A stretch of DNA of 64,000 nt from the NCBI RefSeq assembly GCF_019429525.1, contig NZ_JAHXZL010000008.1, positions 124,001 through 188,000 of the forward strand. The letters are read 5' to 3'. The position numbers and the translations under genes are program-made. Positions within the stretch are counted from its first letter, which is position 1, and each line of letters opens with the position of its first letter. The notes under the pieces were generated by a model. The model saw only the letters and a list, made by a program, of their open reading frames with translations, searched no databases and was not told where the DNA came from. This stretch comes from Sphingomonas folli. GTDB taxonomy: Bacteria > Pseudomonadota > Alphaproteobacteria > Sphingomonadales > Sphingomonadaceae. Positions 46,972-55,797 of this stretch are shown piece after piece.

Positions 46972-48507
46972 ATGCGACGTCGAACCTTCCTGGCCTCTAC
47001 CACCGCGGGCGCGCTCGCGGCGAGTGGCACATCGCGAGCGCAGATCGTACCGCGCTACCGGCGTGTGCCGCGCATCGCGGTCGGCGGCATCGCGTCCGAA
47101 TGCAGCACGTACAGCCGCATCCGCGCCCGGCTGGAGAATTTCACCGTGCTGCGCGGCGACGCGATCTTGGAGAACGAGCGCTTCACCTTCCTGCGGCGCT
47201 ACGACGTGCCTTTCCTGCCGACGCTCGTCGCCAACGCCGGTTCGGGCGGACCCATCGCGCGCGACGCCTATGACGCGCTCAAGGCGGAATATCTCCAGCG
47301 ACTGCGCGCGCTGCTGCCGCTCGACGGGGTCTATCTGGCGATGCACGGCGCGATGTTCGTCGAGGGCATGCAGGACGCGGAGGGCGACTGGTACGAGGCC
47401 ACCCGCCAAGTCGTGGGACCGGACTGCCTGCTGTCGGCGAGCTACGACCTGCACGGCAACGTCAGCCAGCGGATCGTCGACAATCTCGACGCGATCACCG
47501 CCTATCGCACCGCGCCGCACGTCGACCGGGTCGAGAACACGATGCGCGCGACCGACATGCTGACGCACTGCCTGCGCTACGGCCTGCGCCCTGGGATCGT
47601 CTGGGCGACGATCCCGGTCGGGCTGGCGGGTGAGCAGAGCAGCACCGAGTGGGACCCCGGCCGCCGACTCTGGGCCGATCTGAGCGAGTACAACCGTCAG
47701 GCCGGCGTGCTCGATGTCTCGCAGCTGGTCGGCTACGTCTGGGCCGACGAGCCGCGCTCGGCGGCGTCCGTGTGCGTGACTGGCACCGACCCGGCGATGC
47801 AGGCGCGGATCGCGGTCGAGCTCGCCTCGCGCTACTGGGACGCGCGCCGCGACTTCAAGTTTGGTAGTCCGACGGGTACGATCGAGGAGACGATCGCGAC
47901 CGCGATGGCGGCGACCACCAGGCCGGTGGTGATCTCCGACTCCGGCGACAATCCGGGTGGGGGCGGCAATGCCGATCAGTCGCTGTTCCTCCAGGCGCTG
48001 CTGAAGGCCGGCGCGCGCGAGGTGCTGCTGGGCGGGATGACCGACCGGCCCGCGACCGACGCCTGCTACGCCGCGGGCGTCGGCAAGACGATCCCGCTCT
48101 GTGTCGGCGGCTCGCTCGACCCCGTGGCGAGCAGCCCGGTCCCGGTGACTGCCACGGTCAAGTATCTGGCGACGGTCAACGATCCGGCCGAGCGCGAGGC
48201 GGTGATCGCGTTTGACGGCATCACCATGACGCTCTCCTCCAAGCGCCGCGCCTACCACGCCGCCGAAGCCTTCCGCGCGCTCGGCCTCGAGCCGTCGGCG
48301 TTCAAGATCGTGGTGCTCAAATGCGGCTATCTCAACCCGACGATGAAGCCGCTCGCCAACCCGCACCTGATGGCGCTGTCGCCGGGCGCGATCGACCAGG
48401 ACATCCCGCACATCGCCAATCGGCACCGCGTGCCCACCTTCCCCTGGGTGGCGGACCTTCGTTATGCTCCGCGGCCGTACCGCTCGGCACGGATCGGTCG
48501 GGCGTGA
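46972..48507 (+). CDS. M81 family metallopeptidase (MlrC-like), exported
   Basis: 511 residues from ATG 46972 with GAGGAGA upstream. N-terminal RRRTFLASTTAGALAASGTSRA is a twin-arginine-type leader, unlike cytoplasmic MlrC. The M81 pattern is visible: AVGGIASECSTYS, YLAMHGAMFVEGMQDAEGDW, ASYDLHGNVS, YRTAPHVD, and a C-terminal domain with VVISDSGDNPGGGG. MlrC of microcystin-degrading sphingomonads cleaves linearised peptide products; other members are uncharacterised. Genes mlrA, mlrB and mlrD are absent, so microcystin is not implied. Confidence 0.9.
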   Translation: MRRRTFLASTTAGALAASGTSRAQIVPRYRRVPRIAVGGIASECSTYSRIRARLENFTVLRGDAILENERFTFLRRYDVPFLPTLVANAGSGGPIARDAYDALKAEYLQRLRALLPLDGVYLAMHGAMFVEGMQDAEGDWYEATRQVVGPDCLLSASYDLHGNVSQRIVDNLDAITAYRTAPHVDRVENTMRATDMLTHCLRYGLRPGIVWATIPVGLAGEQSSTEWDPGRRLWADLSEYNRQAGVLDVSQLVGYVWADEPRSAASVCVTGTDPAMQARIAVELASRYWDARRDFKFGSPTGTIEETIATAMAATTRPVVISDSGDNPGGGGNADQSLFLQALLKAGAREVLLGGMTDRPATDACYAAGVGKTIPLCVGGSLDPVASSPVPVTATVKYLATVNDPAEREAVIAFDGITMTLSSKRRAYHAAEAFRALGLEPSAFKIVVLKCGYLNPTMKPLANPHLMALSPGAIDQDIPHIANRHRVPTFPWVADLRYAPRPYRSARIGRA

Positions 48508-48533
48508 CGCGGGTCATCAAGGAGAAGAGAGCG

Positions 48534-49859
48534 ATGCGACGCAGCCACACGACGGCGCGGCAGGTCGGACGCGTGATGCTGACCGGCTCGATGCTCTGCG
48601 CCGTGGCCGCGCGCGCGCAGGTCGCGGCGCCCCCGACGCGGGCCGCGGACGTCGCGATCGTGCACGCGCTGCGCGAGCGCGGCGACTATCGCGCCGCCGT
48701 ACGGGCCCTGGAGCAAGAGCATGATCGATGGGTCGAGACGATCGTGCAGCTCACCGAGATATCGGCGCCGCCGTTCAAGGAGGCGGCCCGCGCGCGCGCC
48801 TATGCCGCCATGTTCAAGGAGGCGGGGCTCAGCGACGTCCGGATCGACGAGGTGGGCAACGTCCTGGGGCTGCGCCGCGGCACCGGCGTTCCCGGCGGCA
48901 AGATGGTGATCATGGCGGCGCACCTCGACACGGTCTTCCCCGCCGGGACACCGGTCACGGTGCGGCGCGACGGCACGCGGCTCCACGCGCCGGGCGTCGG
49001 CGACGACTCGACCGGGCTGGCCACCCAGCTCAGCCTGATCCGCGCGATGGCGGCGGCGAAGATCGCGACGCCGCTCGACATCCTCTTCGTGGGCAATGTC
49101 GGCGAGGAGGGGCTGGGCGACCTGCGCGGGGTGCGACACCTCTTCTCGCAGCCCGCGTACCGCAACCGCGCCGCCGCCTTCTTCTCGATCGACGGCGCGG
49201 CCGAGGACGGCTTCACCGTCGGCGGGGTGGGCTCCAAGCGCTATCGCCTCGTTTTCAAGGGACCCGGCGGTCACAGCTACGGCGCGTTCGGGCTCGTCAA
49301 CCCGATGGCGGCGATGGCGGCCACGGTCACGGGCCTGTACGCGCTGCCGACGCCGTCCGACCCGAAGACGACGTACAGCGCGAGCGTCGTGGGCGGGGGC
49401 ACCTCGGTCAACGCGATCCCGCGTGAGGTCACGCTGGAGGTTGACATGCGCTCGGAGAGTGCCGCCGAGCTCGCCAAGCTCGAGCGCGACTTCCTCGCAG
49501 TGGTCGATCGCTCGGTGATTGCGGAGAACGCGGCGCGCTCGGTGAAGCAGGGTGCGGTCACGGTCGAGAAGGTGCCGGTCGGCGACCGGCCCGCGGGCGC
49601 CACCCCGGTGACCGACCCGCTCATCCGGCTCGGCGTCGCCGCCTATCGCGAAGAGAAGATCGCGCCGCGGCTGACCAGCAGTTCGACCGACGCCAACGTC
49701 CCGATGAGCCTGAGCATCCCCGCCGTGACGCTGTCGCGCGCCGCGACCGGCGATCGCGGCCACTCGCCCGACGAGTGGATCGACACGGCGAAAGTCCCAT
49801 CCCAACGGGTGAAGCGTCTCGATCTGCTCTTCCTTCTCGCCGCGGCGGGCCTGCGGTGA
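48534..49859 (+). CDS. M20 family zinc metallopeptidase, exported
   Basis: 441 residues from ATG 48534, AAGGAGA upstream, 26 bp after the M81 stop. A signal peptide ends near AARAQ. Co-catalytic zinc ligands: histidine in MAAHLDTVF, aspartate in GVGDDSTG, glutamates in GNVGEEGLGD, aspartate in FFSIDGA and a C-terminal histidine in DRGHSPDEW. The dimerisation domain begins near GSKRYRLVFKGPGGHSYG. An aminoacylase or peptidase trimming peptides brought in by the adjacent receptors. Confidence 0.93.
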   Translation: MRRSHTTARQVGRVMLTGSMLCAVAARAQVAAPPTRAADVAIVHALRERGDYRAAVRALEQEHDRWVETIVQLTEISAPPFKEAARARAYAAMFKEAGLSDVRIDEVGNVLGLRRGTGVPGGKMVIMAAHLDTVFPAGTPVTVRRDGTRLHAPGVGDDSTGLATQLSLIRAMAAAKIATPLDILFVGNVGEEGLGDLRGVRHLFSQPAYRNRAAAFFSIDGAAEDGFTVGGVGSKRYRLVFKGPGGHSYGAFGLVNPMAAMAATVTGLYALPTPSDPKTTYSASVVGGGTSVNAIPREVTLEVDMRSESAAELAKLERDFLAVVDRSVIAENAARSVKQGAVTVEKVPVGDRPAGATPVTDPLIRLGVAAYREEKIAPRLTSSSTDANVPMSLSIPAVTLSRAATGDRGHSPDEWIDTAKVPSQRVKRLDLLFLLAAAGLR

Positions 49860-49865
49860 GGAGAG

Positions 49866-49886
49866 GTGCGGTTCGGCCGGCCGCAC
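49866..49886 (+). terminator. Hairpin after the M20 peptidase gene
   Basis: GTGCGG and CCGCAC form a 6-bp stem 6 bp after the stop codon, with an internal GGCCGG. No T-run follows, so it may only slow transcription or protect the mRNA end. Confidence 0.35.
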
Positions 49887-49972
49887 GCCGCCGCGCCTGA
49901 TGGTGCGTGCTCGATTATGCGCGCGGCACTAGCAACTTCGATAATACCCTTCTTCGCGGTTTAAGATCGGTA

Positions 49973-50040
49973 TGAACGAGTGTCCGGGGCTAGGAAGTCG
50001 GCGGGGGCCCTTGCGTGACCGGTTATGCGTCGGAGCGGCA
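49973..50040 (+). repeat. Dispersed repeat, copy C
   Basis: Begins TGAACGA; relative to the start it shares CCG (12-14), GAAGTCG (22-28) and GTGACCG (43-49) at exactly the spacing seen in copies at 53347 and 55731. It lies in the non-coding gap before the alpha/beta hydrolase gene at 50110. Confidence 0.65.
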
Positions 50041-50109
50041 GAGAGGAGACGATCCGTCCCGCGCGACGGCGGATGTTTGCGTCAGCAAGCCTCCGCCATA
50101 GGATTGGAT

Positions 50110-51102
50110 ATGAGTCGAGCGCAGTGGACAAGTCAGTTAAAGCGGCGTGACTTGATCGCCGGCGCGGCGGGAGCGGCGCTGGTGAGCATGCTGCCAGCGA
50201 GCCTCCAGGCACAGCCGTCCGCTGGCCGGTTGCTGGCGGTGAGGGGGACCCGCATCTGGGTCACGGACACAGGGCCTCGCGGCGCCCCCGTGTTCCTCTA
50301 CGTCCACGGCGGTCCCGGGATCGGCGCGCTAGAGTTCGAGCACTACATGGTTCCCGCGCTGGCGGGCAGGGTTCGATTGGTCAGCGTGGATCAGCGCGGC
50401 GTACTTCGCTCCGACGCGCTTCCTGCCGGTACAAACGTGACGGTCGACGATCTCATCGCCGATCTCGAGGCTGTTCGGAGCGCGCTGGCAGTGCCGCGTT
50501 GGCACGTGCTGGGACACAGCTTCGGCGGCATGGTCGCTCTACGCTACGCGCTGGCGCACCCGAACCGCGTGCAGCGTCTTGTACTAGAATGCCCATCCAT
50601 TGATCTTGCCAGCTCGTTCCGCTGGCTGTGCGCGGCGGCAGCGCAGCTTCTAAATGGATTTGAACCCGCAAAGGCGTTGCAGGCGACACGACTGGCAGAC
50701 CCGTCCACTCCGCTGGACGACGGCTTCATCAGCCAGATGGATGAGCTGCTTGCGGCGCTGGGTGGAAGGCGCCAGGACCTCTACGTCAGCAACCCGCGAA
50801 ACCGTGACATCTTCTCACGCCTTGCTGCAACCGCCGGTCTTTCGGAAAGCCGTTGGAGGCAGGGCGCCGTTCCCGGCAAGTCGCTCCTGGCGCAACCCTC
50901 GACGCGCCGCCCGATGCTATCTGCCATAGAGCAGTGGGTTGGGCCGCTGCTTCTGATCCGTGGCGATGGTGACCACGTCACCAGCCCAGCGGAACTCGTC
51001 GCCGTTGCAAAAGCGGGCGGAAAGATCGTCACCGTCCCCGATGCAGGGCACTTCGTCCACGTCGAACAGCCTGGCGCGTTGGCGAAGCTCCTTTCGCAGT
51101 AG
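50110..51102 (+). CDS. Exported alpha/beta hydrolase (prolyl-aminopeptidase-like)
   Basis: 330 residues from ATG 50110. Twin-arginine-type leader KRRDLIAGAAGAALVSML ends near LQAQ. HGGPGIG, VDQRG and LGHSFGGM (nucleophile serine) are the proline-iminopeptidase-like arrangement; acid aspartate in LLIRGDGDHV and histidine in DAGHFVHVE. The upstream open frame to 49972 passes through a dispersed repeat and is not coding. Codon use looks less GC-biased than in the genes before 49.9 kb, suggesting a different history. Substrate unknown. Confidence 0.88.
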   Translation: MSRAQWTSQLKRRDLIAGAAGAALVSMLPASLQAQPSAGRLLAVRGTRIWVTDTGPRGAPVFLYVHGGPGIGALEFEHYMVPALAGRVRLVSVDQRGVLRSDALPAGTNVTVDDLIADLEAVRSALAVPRWHVLGHSFGGMVALRYALAHPNRVQRLVLECPSIDLASSFRWLCAAAAQLLNGFEPAKALQATRLADPSTPLDDGFISQMDELLAALGGRRQDLYVSNPRNRDIFSRLAATAGLSESRWRQGAVPGKSLLAQPSTRRPMLSAIEQWVGPLLLIRGDGDHVTSPAELVAVAKAGGKIVTVPDAGHFVHVEQPGALAKLLSQ

Positions 51103-51666
51103 CCGCTGCGAACCATGGCAACACGTGCTTGCGCGTCATGCACGCAAGCTGGTCTGGGAAAGACCGTCGATCAAGTATGAACGAACGTCCAAAAGCAGGC
51201 ATTGATCATGCTGCTCGGAATGTCCGCAACTCGGTCAACCTGACATTTGGCTCATGACCGTTTGCATAGCGACGCAGTTTCGGCCACCCGAAACAACGGG
51301 CGTTGGATGCGGGTAGGCGATCGGCCCGGCGAAGTCCGGTATGCTCGCCGACTAGGTCGTGGTCGCGGGGGATCCCAACAGCGACCTTGCAGCGCTCCGC
51401 CGAGTTCGGGCGGCATTGAAGTAGGGCGCGGACACGACGCTATATAGAAGAGCCTCCAAGTCGGCAACGTACTCGCGTTCCCAACCTTGCTGCGAGTAGC
51501 TGATCCGAAAAAAGGTGTGCGCCAAATCGAGTCGTCTTCCGCGTGTTCCGGCGGTAGTGCGTGAACATGGCCCGCGTCGCCGCTCCGATCACCTTCGTCA
51601 CCGAATCGCCAGCGGTCGACGCCGCCACGTTCGCGCGCGAGATCGCGGGAGGCTATGCCCCGATCG
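51103..51666. other. Gene-poor segment before the right IS copy
   Basis: 564 bp without a convincing gene. At 51178 it contains a possible truncated copy of the dispersed repeat (TGAACGAACGTCC). From 51567 a short frame (MARVAAPITFVTESPAVDAA) runs into the IS left end and may be the remnant of an interrupted gene; I do not recognise it. Confidence 0.6.
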
Positions 51667-52499
51667 GGCTCTGTCAAAGCTAATGCACCTGCGGCGCTCA
51701 CCGGGGTAGGGGAGTGGCATGCCGCGCCCCCGCAAGCCAGCCAGCCCGTTCCGCTACTTCAACTCGTCACCCGAGGTGATCCGGCTGGTGGTGCTGATGT
51801 ACGTGCGCTTTCCGCTGTCGCCGCGGAACGTCGAGGACCTGCTGTTCGAGCGCGGTATCGACATTTGCCACGAGATAGTGAGGCTGTGGTGGAACAGGTT
51901 CGGTCCGCTGTTCGCGGGTGAGGTGCGGCGCCAGCGGGTGAGCCACATGCGCGGCCTCCGTAATTGGCGCTGGCACCTGGACGAGATGTACGTGAAGCTC
52001 AATGGCAAGATGGTCTACCTGTGGCGAGCGGTGGATCACGAGGGCGAGATCCTCGAGAGCTACGTCACTCAGACGCGCGACAAGAAGGCTGCGCTCGCGT
52101 TCATGAAGAGGGCGCTCAAGCACCACGGCGCGCCCGAGGCGATCACCACCAACGGCCTACGCTCCTACGGTGCGGCGCCGAGCGAACTCGGCGCCCGCGA
52201 GAAGCAGGAGGTGGGTCGCTGCGCCAACAACCGGGTGGAGAACTCTCACCTGCCGTTCAGGCGACGAGAACGGGCGATGCTGCGGTTCCGGCAGATGCGA
52301 ACGTTACAGAAGTTCGCCTCGGTCCACGCCAACGTCCACAACCACTTCAATCACGAACGCCACCTCGTCGACCGCCAGACCTACAAGTAGCGCCGCTCCG
52401 CGGCGCTGGCAGCGTGTCAGGCGCTCGTCAGCTGATCCGACGCGAGCCGAGGGCGAGATGCATCGTGTAGAGGCGAGTTCGCGTTAGACTGACAGCACC
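51667..52499 (+). mobile_element. IS6-family insertion sequence, right copy (inactive)
   Basis: 833 bp with left end GGCTCTGTCA and right end GGTGCTGTCA (reverse complement), in the same orientation as the left copy and highly similar over its full length. No 8-bp target duplication is seen (CCCGATCG left, CGAGCGTA right). Confidence 0.9.
51719..52435 (+). pseudogene. IS6-family transposase with nonsense codon 224 and lost catalytic Asp
   Basis: The 238-codon frame is interrupted by TAG at codon 224 (52388-52390), where the left copy has CAG, giving 223 residues. The second catalytic aspartate is replaced: codon 145 is AAC (TTNGLRSY) instead of GAC. D88 and E174 remain. It should be catalytically dead even if the short tail is dispensable. 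Confidence 0.88.
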
Positions 52500-52573
52500 C
52501 GAGCGTAAGAAGCGGACGTTCCGCTAACGCCCAATGAAGACCCGTCAGCGGAGGCTTCCCTGCGTCGCGCTCA

Positions 52574-53080
52574 TCAGTCGCCCTGTTCGCTCTCGCTCGG
52601 TCTCGTCGCCTGATCATTTCCGCAACGCTGCGACAGGCGTGTCAGCTTGCGAAAGCGCGGACTGGGCGAGGTGGGAGAGTGCCAGAGAGTGCGGTGCGCA
52701 GCGTCGGGGCCGAGCACATTAAGGTCACCGGCTTCGTCGACGAAGTAGCGCTGCGACAGCCAGCCGTTCTCGTCCTGCCAGGTCTCAGCAGGATCGAAGC
52801 CTTCATCAAGGTCGAACGTTCGGGCGCAATGTCGTTTCTCAATGAGAATGTGGTGGTCTGGTGATGGCCAGCCCATCCATCGCGCGCGTTCCGGACGTAT
52901 CCATTGGCTTTCGCCATTGGGGCCTCGGCGGACGACAGCTCTCACGTCATCGAAGCTCTTGTTTTCGATGAGGAGCTTGATTGCCCTTGAGCACGATCCG
53001 AGCAGTACGGGTGCGAGCAGGAGGAAGGCAAGACTCGGAGTGTCAATCACCTTTTCCCACCGTTTGATGCGATCGGCCAT
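52574..53080 (-). CDS. Hypothetical protein, possible lipoprotein
   Basis: 168 residues, not recognised. The N-terminus MADRIKRWEKVIDTPSLAF is followed by a hydrophobic LLLAPVLLGSC, which could be a lipobox or one membrane helix. The remainder is polar, with no known motif. No ribosome-binding site is evident upstream, and the region is repeat-rich and gene-poor, so this may be a decaying gene or not a gene at all. Confidence 0.4.
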   Translation of the reverse strand: MADRIKRWEKVIDTPSLAFLLLAPVLLGSCSRAIKLLIENKSFDDVRAVVRRGPNGESQWIRPERARWMGWPSPDHHILIEKRHCARTFDLDEGFDPAETWQDENGWLSQRYFVDEAGDLNVLGPDAAHRTLWHSPTSPSPRFRKLTRLSQRCGNDQATRPSESEQGD

Positions 53081-53456
53081 GCACTAACGTAGCGCGAGAT
53101 GAGTTGCCGCGCGAGCGTGATCCGATCCAATAACGTCGTGACCTGCAGGGCGGAGCAGCCGCGTATATTAGATCCGACGTGCGATACGACGCCACCCTGT
53201 TTGGCGCCCGCCACTCGCCCTAGCTGCCCCTCAGCGAGCGTCCGCTTAATAACTGGCGACCGCCAGAAGGCGGACGGACTGGCAACCTGCCAAATCCGGC
53301 CGGCCGGGCAGCTGCGCGGAACGCCCGGAAGGCTCGAGCAGCGAGATGAACGAGCGGCCGGAGTTGGGAAGCGGGGATGGGCGCCTGAGTGACCGGAATT
53401 GGGTCTCAGCACGGCGAAGGAGAGGGCGCCTGACCTTGCCTTAGGAACGCGTGCAG
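53081..53456. other. Gene-free segment with a dispersed repeat
   Basis: 376 bp with no supported gene. Repeat copy A lies at 53347-53412; the rest holds GTCCGCTTA-like fragments resembling pieces of the repeat family. Nothing else was recognised. Confidence 0.6.
53347..53412 (+). repeat. Dispersed repeat, copy A
   Basis: TGAACGA at the start, CCG at 12-14, GAAGCGG at 22-28 and GTGACCG at 43-49, then ATTGGGTC and GCAC, matching copy B at 55731 position by position in the first 49 bases. Confidence 0.7.
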
Positions 53457-53945
53457 TCAATTCGTTCCCCGATGCGAGTAGCTGAATACGCGCGCCAGTC
53501 GCCAGCCGTCTGGCGCACGCTGCCATAGCTGGACGAAATGCGCCGTTCCGACCTTCCGCTTTGCGCCATCCCCCTTGCCTTCGTAGAAGTCGTGGTCGCC
53601 TTCCTCGATGGCTCCGAAGCCTGGCACGGCCTCGACGCGCAGGGAGGGTTCAACCAGCTCACGCCGATGACGCCAGCCATCTGGCTTGGCAGCTGCGGTA
53701 CATGACTTCATGTAATCTTCCAGGAACACCGCTGCCCCTCCGGCCAGCTTGCCACCTTTATCGTGATACATCTCGAAGTCGGGCGTGAGATAGCCGGCCA
53801 CGACCTGACGATCGCAGCGCTCGAAGAATGCGGCGAAAAAGGCAGCGTCGCGCATCCTGATCTCGGCAGTAAGCGCGGGACCGGTCGGCGGCACGACGAG
53901 TGCGGCTGCAGCAGCGGCTTGCGCGAGGGCATGCAATACGGACAC
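53457..53945 (-). CDS. DUF4440/NTF2-like exported protein
   Basis: 162 residues. The hydrophobic N-terminus (LAQAAAAAALVVPP) looks like a signal peptide. The NTF2-like core reads MRDAAFFAAFFERCD, VAGYLTPDFEMYHDKGG, FLEDYMKSC and, near the end, HFVQLWQRAPDGWRLARVFSYSH, the typical DUF4440 closing strand. Probably a small-molecule-binding or stress-related periplasmic protein. A perfect palindrome lies 37 bp upstream of its start. Confidence 0.82.
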   Translation of the reverse strand: MSVLHALAQAAAAAALVVPPTGPALTAEIRMRDAAFFAAFFERCDRQVVAGYLTPDFEMYHDKGGKLAGGAAVFLEDYMKSCTAAAKPDGWRHRRELVEPSLRVEAVPGFGAIEEGDHDFYEGKGDGAKRKVGTAHFVQLWQRAPDGWRLARVFSYSHRGTN

Positions 53946-53981
53946 GGCTTAGCTCCCGAGGTGTATTGCCATACTAACACA

Positions 53982-53994
53982 GCAACGACGTTGC
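53982..53994. promoter_or_regulatory. Palindrome GCAACG-A-CGTTGC upstream of the DUF4440 gene
   Basis: A perfect 6-bp inverted repeat with a 1-bp centre. Its half-site (GCAACG) resembles the outer arms of the TTGC-N7-GCAA sites but in inverted order, so it is probably a different regulator's site, or chance. Confidence 0.3.
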
Positions 53995-54229
53995 TCAAAG
54001 GGCTTCTCGCAGCCGGGGGGTAGCTGAATTTTTGCACGACAGGCGGCTCTCGACATCAAGGAGCCCGAGGCTCCACCCATTCAGTGAGGTGAGTTCGTTC
54101 CGGCGGGCTGTGGATGCCATACGGTCGTGTCACAATTGCGAAATCGATCAGAGAGAGTCTGCTCGTTTGCGCGAGGGTTGAGCGGCTTTCGCTTCTACGG
54201 CGTTGGCGCTGAAGCAAGGAGAACGTTCA

Positions 54230-55696
54230 GTGACCACCGGGGTCCTCACCGAAGCGTGGAACGAGGCGCCGCGAGTGCGCCTGCTCGCCGATCGCCCTGT
54301 GGCGCCAGGTGGCCGCTACGTCCTCTGCTGGCTACAGCAGGCACTGCGAGCCCGAGACAATCCAGTCGTCGACGCAGCGGTCCGGTTGGGGAATGCGCTA
54401 GGGCTACCCGTCCTGGTCTACCACGGCGTGCGGGAGGATTACCCTTACGCGTCCGATCGGCTGCACCGCTTCATCCTGGGAGCGAGCGTGGATCTCGCCG
54501 CCGGTTGTCGCGAGCGAGGGCTCGCGTGCGTGCAACACGTCGATCGCGCCGGACGACGGGAAAAGGGGTTGATTCATCGCCTCGCCGCAGAGGCCGCGGC
54601 AGTGGTGCTGGAAGATCAACCGACGTTTGTCGCGCGCTGGCAGGCGGAGCGGGTCGCGGCGCGGGCCAAGGTGGCGGTACTCGCCGTCAACGCCGCCTGC
54701 CTGGTACCGCCGGCATTGATCGGCGACGATGTTCGCGGTCGATACGGTTTCCTACGGCGGCATGAGCCGGAGCGCGCTGCCTGGTCGACGTGGTCTGACG
54801 AGAGCGCCGACGTGGCGCCTTACACGGGCCACCTGCCGTTCACGCCCGAACTGCTTGAGAATTGCAACCTCGACGATCTGGTCGCGAGCCTCGACATCGA
54901 CCATTCCCTACCGGTCAGCGAGATGCATCCGCCGGGCCGTGCCGCAGCGAGCGAGCGCCTGGCCCGCTTGGTCGACGAGGTCCTACCCGTCTACGCTGCA
55001 GCCCGGAACGATGCCACACGAAGCGAGAGCGCCAGCGGTCTCTCCCCCTATCTGCACTTCGGCGTGCTCGGTCCGCGCGAGATCATGGCAGCGGTGAGCG
55101 GCGCTTCGGCGGGCGGGCAGCACAAGCAGAAGTTCGCAGACGAACTGCTCGGCTGGCGTGAGTGGTTCCACTATCAGGCCACACAGCTGGCGGCGCCGGA
55201 ACGATACGACCGCGTCGCTGGCTGGGCTCGCCGCACGCTGGCGGACCATGCCGTCGACCCTCGACCCAACATGGAGACGCTCACCGCCATGTTGGCGGGA
55301 GAGACGAGCGATCAGACGTGGAACGCGTGTCAGCGACAGTTCCTCATCGATGGCTGGATGCACAACAACCTGCGCATGTACTGGGCCAAGCGGATCATCG
55401 CGATGACGGCCAGCCCAGAGGCCGCGTGGGCCACCGCCTGCTACCTCAACGATCGGCTAAGCCTCGATGGTCGCGATCCGAGCACTTACGGTAATATCGC
55501 CGCCATGTTCGCCGGATCACCGTCCGATCGAGAAAGACCGATCTACGGGCGCGTGGCAACACGCAGTGACGGTTCCACGCGGAAGAGGGAGGGCGGCGAC
55601 GCATGGCTCGCGGCGTCAGCGATCCGGCCAGCGCCAACGCCGGTTCTCGGAGACGTGCCGGTGGACCCGTATCTGACCGGTGAGCCGGCGATCTAA
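54230..55696 (+). CDS. Class II-like CPD photolyase (deoxyribodipyrimidine photolyase)
   Basis: 488 residues from GTG 54230, chosen because AAGGAG at 54216-54221 sits 8 nt upstream; an ATG at 54203 would translate through that site. The N-terminal photolyase/Rossmann domain has RYVLCWLQQALRARDN and VLVYHGVREDYPYA. The FAD domain carries the class II-type GWMHNNLRMYWAK, YLNDRLSLDGRDPSTYG and RPIYGRVATRSDGSTRKR. It repairs UV-induced cyclobutane dimers with blue light, useful to a phyllosphere sphingomonad. The tail SGLSPYLHFGVLGPREI is conserved in the family. It stands alone between repeat-rich gaps. Confidence 0.92.
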   Translation: MTTGVLTEAWNEAPRVRLLADRPVAPGGRYVLCWLQQALRARDNPVVDAAVRLGNALGLPVLVYHGVREDYPYASDRLHRFILGASVDLAAGCRERGLACVQHVDRAGRREKGLIHRLAAEAAAVVLEDQPTFVARWQAERVAARAKVAVLAVNAACLVPPALIGDDVRGRYGFLRRHEPERAAWSTWSDESADVAPYTGHLPFTPELLENCNLDDLVASLDIDHSLPVSEMHPPGRAAASERLARLVDEVLPVYAAARNDATRSESASGLSPYLHFGVLGPREIMAAVSGASAGGQHKQKFADELLGWREWFHYQATQLAAPERYDRVAGWARRTLADHAVDPRPNMETLTAMLAGETSDQTWNACQRQFLIDGWMHNNLRMYWAKRIIAMTASPEAAWATACYLNDRLSLDGRDPSTYGNIAAMFAGSPSDRERPIYGRVATRSDGSTRKREGGDAWLAASAIRPAPTPVLGDVPVDPYLTGEPAI

Positions 55697-55730
55697 GCAT
55701 TACGTCAAAGCGCGATCACGAGAGTCGACG

Positions 55731-55797
55731 TGAACGAACGACCGCTTCCAGGAAGCGGTCTGAAACCGTGCAGTGACCGCTATTGGGTCCTCGGCAC
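55731..55797 (+). repeat. Dispersed repeat, copy B
   Basis: TGAACGA (1-7), CCG (12-14), GAAGCGG (22-28), GTGACCG (43-49), then ATTGGGTC and GCAC: the same landmarks and spacing as copies A (53347) and C (49973). Confidence 0.7.
55740..55760 (+). terminator. Perfect hairpin downstream of the photolyase gene
   Basis: GACCGCTTCC and GGAAGCGGTC form a perfect 10-bp stem around a single A, 44 bp after the photolyase stop. A factor-independent role is unproven because no T-run follows; it may be the folding core of the dispersed repeat. Confidence 0.45.

Noticed and set aside
46972..48507. Microcystin degradation (mlr) cluster
   Set aside because: Only the M81 (MlrC) family is present; mlrA, mlrB and mlrD are missing and the protein has an export leader unlike MlrC.
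39546..52499. 8-bp target-site duplications of the IS6 copies
   Set aside because: Flanking octamers were compared for both copies and across copies; none match.
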